From: Selaginella moellendorffii
Taxonomy: Eukaryota > Streptophyta > Lycopodiopsida > Selaginellales > Selaginellaceae
Assembly: GCF_000143415.4 (NCBI RefSeq)
Contig: NW_003314270.1
Span: 1,357,048-1,421,047, forward strand
Reading direction: 5' to 3'
DNA: 64,000 bases
Below, one piece after another: positions 57,938-64,000 of the stretch. How positions within the stretch are numbered: position 1 is the first letter of the stretch; the number at the start of each line of letters is the position of its first letter. The notes beneath the pieces were generated by a model. The model worked only from the letters and a program-made list of their open reading frames with translations, had not been told where the DNA came from and did no database searches. Both the position numbers and the translations under genes were made by a program.

Positions 57938-60115
57938 TTAATCACACCTCGCGGGAGTTCTTGCCGGGATAGGGGGAACGTCCGTCCTGCGCTCCAGCAA
58001 GCGCGCCACGCCTTCCATCGCGGGCCTGGATCTCGGATCCGGATGAGAGCAAAGCAATCCAACTCCATAGAGGGTCATTGCTTGATCAAACACGAAGCTC
58101 CCCCCAAGCCTCGGATCGACCAGCTCTCCAATTCCACACCCCCGCTCGTGTAGCAGCCACGCTCGATCCACCAGAGACTCACCCTCCTCGGAACTTGGAG
58201 GACCCCCGGAGACGAGCTCCAGGCAAACGATCCCAAATCCATAGACGTCCATCTCTCGGGTCCACGGATCCGAGAAGGAGCTCGCCTCCGGAGGAAGATG
58301 ATACTCTGGCTGAGGATGATGATCCGAAGAGCTTGGAGCTCGCGAGGAGCTCGAGCCGAGCAAGCCAAAGTCACCGAGCCGGGCCTGGAAGGTGATATCC
58401 ATGAGAACGTTGCTCGACTTGACGCGGCCGTGGAGGAAGTTCGACATGTGGAGATGGAGGAGGGCCGCGGCTACGTCCCCTGCCAGCTTCCAGCGGTGGA
58501 TCCACGGCAGCGCCAGGAGAGCTTCCGCGGGATGGAGCCACTTATCCAGGCTCGCGTTGGGCATGTACTCGTAAACCACCATGAGATCCGGGCCTGACTC
58601 GCACCAACCCCGGACTGGAACCAACCGGGGATGCCTGAGCTTGCTGAAAGCCGGGAGGATCTCCGAGATGAGCTGCTGCTTGCGCTTCCTGTTCTTGCTC
58701 ATGTTCAAGCTCGGCACGCACAGCACACCTGAGGACGAGACCGGCCAGACGTTGCTGAGAACTTTGATCGCTACCAAGCTGCCATCCTGCAAGCTTCCCC
58801 TGTAAACTACTCCGAGCGGCCCCTGCCCGAGCTTCTGCTTCTCGGCGAAGTCCCCGGTTGCTACCACCAGCTCAGGAAGATCAAACTCTCGGGGCCTGTG
58901 GAGCGGCCTCGGCCTTGGGAGCATCACGACTGGCATGCTCCATGGATCACCACCACAGCCACCACCACCGCCACTAATACTAGCACTAATGGTTTTGCTC
59001 GAGTGAGCTCTGTTCCTTCGCCAAGAAACGAGCACGATGAGAACCAGCGAGAGGACGGTAGCACTTACGCTGACGAACACGAAGAAGATGGCCGGGGGAT
59101 GGCCCTTTCTGCCGCTGGCGTGGTCGAACTTGTCCTCCACGATGGCGTCTTCGCATTCCTCTCGGTGGGAGATGGTTTCCTTGCTGTTGCTGAGAGTCAC
59201 CGGCGGGAACCTCTGGACGGCGTGGCTGGCACACGAGAAGGTCCACGAGAGGATGCTGTGGGAGAGAGCCTCGGCACCGGTGGAAGCCGTGAAGCCGACG
59301 AACATGTACTCCTTGAGAAAGCTGGAGAGATCGACCGGCGTGGAAATCAGTGGAAGAACCTGATCGTCGTCGAGTAAGCTGTCTTGCTTGGCCGGATCAA
59401 ACTCGGGGTCGCGCGAGGAAGGAGTGGAACTCACTCGAACTTGGAGGTGCTGGATGGAGCTGTCGTAGCTGATCCTGGCAGTCACAGACGAGCCGTTCCT
59501 CAGGAACACTCCCGCGTTGGAGAGATCGGCCGTCTCGTTGGATATGACGCTTCCCAAGTTCAGGCCAACATGGTTGTCATTGGGATCGCCAAACTCGTCG
59601 TCTTTGAAAGTGTCAAACTCCACCGCGATCACGGGACGCCTACCCTCGCTGCTGTTGCCTCGCCGGTGGTGGACGCACGCATCGTTGAGCATTCCCAGAT
59701 AGCCAGCGTCTCGACCAACCGTCAGTTCATCCGGAGCTATGATAAAAGCCAGGCCTCCACCAGTTTCATGGCTTGTGGACGACGACGAGCTCTGGATGAC
59801 GAAGGAGAAGGTAGTGTCGAACGAGGCCGGGATGCTGGTGTTTGGATCCCACATCCGGACTGGCGATGCAAAGAGCGCTCGTCCCGCTTGATTGGCTTGC
59901 GCGTCCTGAGCTGGAATTCTTATCGATCCATCCCCCATCACTGCCGCATTCCCAATGAGCCTGATATCCTCCGTCCTCTCCCCGAATGCTCGAGGTGGAA
60001 ACTTGAAACTCCTCCTTATCTGGCTTCGGTGGTGAGCAACCTTGACAAACAAAGACGAAGAGTCCCGGGCTTGAGCAGCACATAGCCATAGCAGCAGCAG
60101 CAAGAGCAGTCCCAT
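57938..60115 (-). CDS. L-type lectin-domain receptor kinase, probable pseudokinase
   Basis: A single exon of 725 aa. A signal peptide (MGLLLLLLLWLCAAQA) leads into a legume-lectin domain (~20-295) with metal and sugar ligand motifs AVEFDTFKDDEFGDPNDNHVG (E166, D168, D177, N179, H182). A transmembrane helix is at about 342-364. The kinase domain (~425-712) has a glycine loop GQGPLG (430-435), K451 in AIKVL, DFG (582-584) and PPE (608-610). The catalytic-loop HRD is replaced by HGR (562-564), so the catalytic aspartate is missing and phosphotransfer is unlikely. It may act as a scaffold or co-receptor at the plasma membrane. Many extracellular NxS/T sites are present. Confidence 0.92.
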   Translation of the reverse strand: MGLLLLLLLWLCAAQARDSSSLFVKVAHHRSQIRRSFKFPPRAFGERTEDIRLIGNAAVMGDGSIRIPAQDAQANQAGRALFASPVRMWDPNTSIPASFDTTFSFVIQSSSSSTSHETGGGLAFIIAPDELTVGRDAGYLGMLNDACVHHRRGNSSEGRRPVIAVEFDTFKDDEFGDPNDNHVGLNLGSVISNETADLSNAGVFLRNGSSVTARISYDSSIQHLQVRVSSTPSSRDPEFDPAKQDSLLDDDQVLPLISTPVDLSSFLKEYMFVGFTASTGAEALSHSILSWTFSCASHAVQRFPPVTLSNSKETISHREECEDAIVEDKFDHASGRKGHPPAIFFVFVSVSATVLSLVLIVLVSWRRNRAHSSKTISASISGGGGGCGGDPWSMPVVMLPRPRPLHRPREFDLPELVVATGDFAEKQKLGQGPLGVVYRGSLQDGSLVAIKVLSNVWPVSSSGVLCVPSLNMSKNRKRKQQLISEILPAFSKLRHPRLVPVRGWCESGPDLMVVYEYMPNASLDKWLHPAEALLALPWIHRWKLAGDVAAALLHLHMSNFLHGRVKSSNVLMDITFQARLGDFGLLGSSSSRAPSSSDHHPQPEYHLPPEASSFSDPWTREMDVYGFGIVCLELVSGGPPSSEEGESLVDRAWLLHERGCGIGELVDPRLGGSFVFDQAMTLYGVGLLCSHPDPRSRPAMEGVARLLERRTDVPPIPARTPARCD

Positions 60116-60742
60116 GACTCGATAAAAATCCTGTTTTAGCTTCTCATCCTTCTTGTTCTCCTTCTTCTTCCGATGGAAAGGAAAGTCTCACCAGGAAAAT
60201 CACCCCCTTCAACTGATCCCCAACTGTTTTCACTTCACACCAAGACTGTGAGCACCAAGTTGCCTAGCCATGCGATCGACGGGCCGGGAGGGAGCAAATT
60301 CGCGGAAGCGAGACTCTCACGATGGTCCAGAGGCCGTCCGCTGAGTGGTGAAGACGACGGAGTGCTAATGAAGGTGGAAATTGTTTTCTAGTGATCAATG
60401 GAACAGTTGTTGGACGGACATTAGCACAGCCGGTGCGGAATATTGATGAAACCAGGACCAACCAGCACCGCTCATCTGCTAGTACGTTCTCCACAATCTG
60501 CTCGGCAGCTTCGGCTCGTGGAATCCCAGCTGGCGGAAAATGAAAGAAAATTGTTACTGTCTCGTCCCAGCGACAGGCCACTCACCTGTGACCCAGGCGC
60601 TTTTGGTACCATCGCTACAAACGAATTTGGTTGTCTTTCAATGAAACTGTGGAGTAGTATGTTAGTAGTGCACTGCAAAAGGGAGAGATGTCAGGAAGCC
60701 AGCGAATTTTCTAATCGCAAGGATCCAAATGCGAATGCTTAT
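60116..60742. other. Intergenic region upstream of the lectin receptor kinase
   Basis: No gene recognised; it should include the receptor-kinase promoter and the 3' flank of the DTD remnant. Confidence 0.5.
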
Positions 60743-61627
60743 TCAATTATACTGAAACCTGAGAGTTAAGAGGAAGAGTTCTGGATTGCGAGAATCGAGC
60801 TGCGGCGTCACTGGTCCATCATTAATCAAATGAACCTGTCAGCTATCAGAAGTTTCCATCACGTCAACTTCATGAACAAGAGCGGGAGGAGATCATACTT
60901 GCATCAGTGCGCCAAATATACGCACGGCTTAGCTTTTGGAGGGATTCATGGAGATCACACAAAGCTTGCCTTTAACTTTGTCCGTAGAGTAGGAGTGAGC
61001 GACAGCCTCGACGAACTTGGAGTAGAAATCCTTAGCCTGGAGTGGTGGCATGGCCAAGTGGAAGTCCGGCTTGTTCCCCTTGAGAAATCCATAAAGCGTG
61101 AACTGGCTCACTGGACAGTGGAAGAAGAGAAAAGATAAATGTTGCAATACATTCATACAATCCCGAGCAAAACGTCGGAGGTTCTTTTGCATGACCTGTT
61201 CGTAAAGAACACAAAAGAAAAACTTTTTTTTTCTGAGAATCTCGAGAGTGGGAAATAGAAAAAGAGGCACTTTCTTTCTTACACATGCTTTGGCGGTTTC
61301 GTCGTTCACAAATCGCATCCTTAGAATTTTCCTGCAGCTGCGAAGAACACACCAAAGAAAACTGTATCTCCTTTCCCATCCGAAGCTCAATTAGGAAATC
61401 TGCAGGGAAAGCGTTTCAAGGAAGAAAGGAAAAAACGCACAAGCAAGCATCTGTGACACAACTTGGCCATCGACCCGATCGAAAGAAGCGCTCAGAGCGA
61501 TCAAAAGGGAAGGACTCTCGCGCTTACTGGCGGACAAGACTCGCTGCACCACCCCTCGAGTAGGGACTTGATTTTTAGGGTTCTTGCTGGAAATGGCGCG
61601 CTCTCGTTCTTCTGGTGGTGTCGTCAT
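60743..61627 (-). pseudogene. D-aminoacyl-tRNA deacylase (DTD), degenerate gene
   Basis: The minus strand carries DTD pieces in order. RGVVQRVLSAS and DRVDGQVVSQ are the N-terminus without its normal ATG. CRKILRMRFVNDET and VMQKNL follow, then SQFTLYGFLKGNKPDFHLAM, FGALMQ and HLINDGPVTPQLDS. DTD removes D-amino acids from tRNA; SQFTL and NxGPVT are its active-site motifs, and both remain. Lesions are a start codon read as ACTCGAGG, loss of the IGPGLLVLIGL segment, and an extra base in the NxDVLLVSQ codons. C-terminal exons 60927-60899 and 60835-60743 still splice cleanly, the former after a 42-nt GC-AG intron. An altered but working gene cannot be excluded. Confidence 0.72.
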
Positions 61628-62016
61628 GGCAGCACTAGGCCAGATTCCTCCCAATCCGCGGCATTCGAGATGGCTCGTCGCCAGCGGCTTAAGGGTGCTG
61701 CATTGCAGGGATCACGAAGATGAGAGAAATGCGAGAAAATAAGCTCTCTCCACAAGGGCGTTGAATGTCACTGGTGAAGGACTGATTTCTTTTTCTCTGG
61801 ATTGGTTCTTGCAGGAACATTGTCTCTTTCAGCGATGGCCCCGCGCTTAATTCCACTGGCACTCCATACTTCTACCTGACCGAGCTGGATCCAACAGCAA
61901 GGGATTTGGCCGCGGACGAGCGCTGCTCGTTCACGATCAGCGAGGCCTCGCTGGGAACTTGCGGCAAAGCGGACGCAGAGTGCCCAACTTGTTCCAAGAT
62001 CACGCTCTCTGGAAAG
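61593..62016 (+). pseudogene. Partial CREG-like gene (PNPOx-like fold)
   Basis: The exon at 61815-62016 encodes NIVSFSDGPALNSTGTPYFY, then LDPTARDLAADERCSFTISE and GTCGKADAECPTCSKITLSG, ending at a GT donor. This is the core of plant CREG-type proteins (secreted or endolysosomal, FMN-binding-like split barrel without known catalysis). Upstream, RHSRWLVASG at about 61665 resembles the preceding CREG exon but the frame then fails. No following exons are seen in the 2 kb downstream. It starts head-to-head with, and overlaps, the DTD remnant. Confidence 0.75.
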
Positions 62017-63539
62017 GTGTGGAATTCTCCTTGTTCTCATCGCAAGATTTACTACACTCGCTAACTCACTGCCCTCGGCTTTGTTCTCCAAGCACCATGA
62101 AAGTTTTTTTGCTGTCATGCATTCTAATATTTGGATCCAATTAATAAAGGGCCAGCCCTAACCCTAAAAATTTCCTGTTATTGAGTAACTTAACCCGTGC
62201 AAAATGATTAATTGTGTTCTTAACCGCTTTCGGTAAAAGCTGACCTATTCATCTTACATTGACAATATCTCCTGGAAAAGACTGGTAACAATTTCCCGTT
62301 CCATCGTTTTCTCTAACTCGTTCATCAGAGCCCAATTCCTGGGAACACACACACACGGGATGAAAAACACACCTCCCTGCCCACGCATCGCATTGATAAG
62401 TAGAGTAGCCTTCCCAAGTGCCCTTGGAAAGTAAGGACATTGTTAGGATTAAATCGTCAGCAGCACCCAAATCTAAGGGCTCCCCTTCGGGAGGGGTAAT
62501 TTGTTTTCTAGATTATCTTGGCAATTGACAAATTAAATTTTGAAATACCTTCTTATTAGCGGGTCCAAATGAATATACATTTAGAGCTCCTTCCTAAGCT
62601 TGCTTGCATTACCAAACAATGCTATGCCGCCATGCCCAAAATTTGCGATTGGGCAGGATTTGGACATGTGTATGTAACAAGTATATGGTGGTCACAAGCA
62701 CTTAATCTTTCAAGCCTTTTATATATACATGGAGTATAATACATATATATATATATAAAGTGGCCTGACCACAATTCATTTAACAGTGGCTTAAATCTCA
62801 CGTTCGATGCGATGTCCCCACCAGCATACTGGATCTACCAAAGACCAGGATAGAATTTGAGGAGAAGAAGCTAGAAGTGATGAGACATTGCCAATCGTCA
62901 ATCGATCTCAAGAGGAGTGAGACCAATCTCAAGATTGTCAAGTGTACTATTCATAGTTATATGTCAGAAGAGCTTTAGTATTTAAGAGCTTCTCACTACT
63001 TTCATCTCTACAATCATGTACCTTGACAAAATGTCACTTCCAACATGTCCTTTTGCCATACATTGGAGATAGATGTTTGCAGCCTCATCAAATCACCAAC
63101 ATCATCATTCTTACGTTGAATTGAATCATATGAATAATTACTAAAGTATTACTCTCCCTAGTATCCATCCAGCAAGAACCTTCCAAGTGTAGCAGCAGTC
63201 CAAGCATGTTCTTATGCGAGATTTATTTGCTCCACAGTGGGATTGACCTGAGCAACCTCGTAACATTTGAAATGAGCTGCCTGATAAATAAAAAAGCTCC
63301 CAGTATACCAAAGAAATAAAAAAATTCAATGTTCATTTGTGAGATTTTTAAAGGCTTTTTCATTGGAATGATTAAAAAATGCTATATGTGTTCAAAGCTT
63401 TTTCTATTTTACTAGAAACTATGTAAACATTTCGTGACTAGTTTATTCCAAATCTTGTGCAAGTGTGAAATGCAAGTACTCCCAGGATAGATAAAGGTTT
63501 TGTGATTCGCAACGTGAAGTTGCAACCTCCTGCCCAACA
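62017..63539. other. AT-rich intergenic DNA
   Basis: No gene, RNA or clear repeat seen, apart from a short TATATA tract near 62735-62760. Confidence 0.6.
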
Positions 63540-63951
63540 ACTTTGAAGGCGGATAAGCTCTTGTGGGCCTGGAAGCAACAGCCTTGTGAGATTGATGAAC
63601 AAGCAGACCAGGCCATCAGGAAAAGAACGCGTCAGAGTTACACTGCTGCGGATTATGTCAAGGCTGTGGCTACGAATGGAAACACTCAGAAAGTCTGTTC
63701 CCGTGTTTCAGGACTTGCTGAATTGTTTCACAAGGTGTGGAAAGAGACGGGTGTTTGATCGCCTCTGTTCTCATATCCCGCTAAAAGATCAGGCGAAGTG
63801 GCTGCATTTGCAGTAGCTCCCGGACAAGGAGATAGCCTGCTTGTCTTTCGTCCTCGACTTCTCAAATACTTCCTTCTGCTGGGCAGATTACATTGAAAAG
63901 AAGGCAGCGAGGAAGGGTCTGGCGAAATTGTTTCTGCACACCACACGCGGT
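63540..63951 (+). pseudogene. Unrecognised gene fragment with a frameshift and a stop
   Basis: The frame ADKLLWAWKQQPCEIDEQAD to ELFHKVWKETGV moves by one base into FDRLCSHIPLKDQAKWLHLQ. It meets a TAG at 63814 and then continues LPDKEIACLSFVLDFSNTSF to KKAARKGLAKLFLHTTRG, where a GT donor follows. The composition is coding-like. The family is unknown and the gene may continue past the window. Confidence 0.45.
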
Positions 63952-64000
63952 AAGATCTTTCGAAAAAACTAAAAAAGATTTAGAGAGCGCTAAGTTCTTA

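Noticed and set aside
1-64000. CRISPR arrays, operons, bacterial riboswitches
   Set aside because: Eukaryotic nuclear sequence with spliceosomal introns; the repeats seen are LTRs, minisatellites and duplications, not spacer arrays.

Overview
This is a plant nuclear window. Introns are mostly 45-80 nt, pentatricopeptide repeat (PPR) genes are intronless, and there is a class II small heat-shock protein, a legume-lectin receptor kinase, a plant-type NEMF/Rqc2 with a CCHC knuckle, and Ty3/Gypsy debris. Compact genes beside AT-rich, transposon-rich DNA suggest a lycophyte such as Selaginella. That organism call is an inference from gene architecture; no search was run.

Layout. (1) Bases 1-9972 form an inverted duplication with arms of about 3.65 kb (1-3680 and 6329-9972). 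Each arm holds a kinase-like gene, an acidic-protein gene with one 61-nt intron, and the start of a PPR gene. The PPR gene is complete in arm 1 (3170-5413) and truncated in arm 2. Between the arms lies a copy of the 3' end of NEMF. Bases 9973-12662 hold a broken coiled-coil gene fragment and a second, inverted NEMF fragment. The intact 14-exon NEMF gene is at 19336-23290 (minus). The fragments fit a direct duplication followed by inversion of 6329-12662. (2) Bases 12663-18880 and 24700-27700 are AT-rich, repeat-bearing and almost gene-free; one GRF-type zinc-finger relic is at 17702. A frame-broken gene lies at 23387-24675. (3) Bases 27710-47474 are nested retrotransposons. Decayed Gypsy sequence (integrase, LTR, gag-protease, second LTR) is interrupted by two insertions of one long-LTR, apparently non-coding family (28824-36498 and 39350-46958). 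Both insertions keep perfect 5-bp target duplications and a tRNA-iMet-like primer-binding site on the minus strand. (4) Bases 47729-62016 are gene-dense: an XBAT35-like ankyrin gene that stops before its RING, a class II sHSP, a RING-containing SNF2/Rad5-16-type ATPase, a PPR gene, ribosomal protein L10a, a lectin receptor pseudokinase, a degenerate D-aminoacyl-tRNA deacylase and a partial CREG-like gene. (5) Bases 62017-64000 are mostly empty, with one frame-broken gene piece at the edge.

The most unusual signal is in the long-LTR family. Its LTRs and its 4-kb interior are tiled with short, closely spaced, perfect inverted repeats (stems of 5-9 bp, loops of 1-10 nt). Three consecutive 7-bp hairpins fit in 69 nt. 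The two copies share a roughly 340-nt indel-free island packed with hairpins, and at least one stem appears to covary between copies. No gag or pol is visible in the interior, so the element looks like a non-autonomous retroelement whose conserved content is RNA or DNA secondary structure.

Functionally the intact genes are housekeeping or regulatory: ribosome quality control (NEMF), the ribosome (L10a), organelle RNA processing (two PPRs), chromatin or DNA repair (SNF2-RING) and proteostasis (sHSP). I see no operon-like or pathway clustering.
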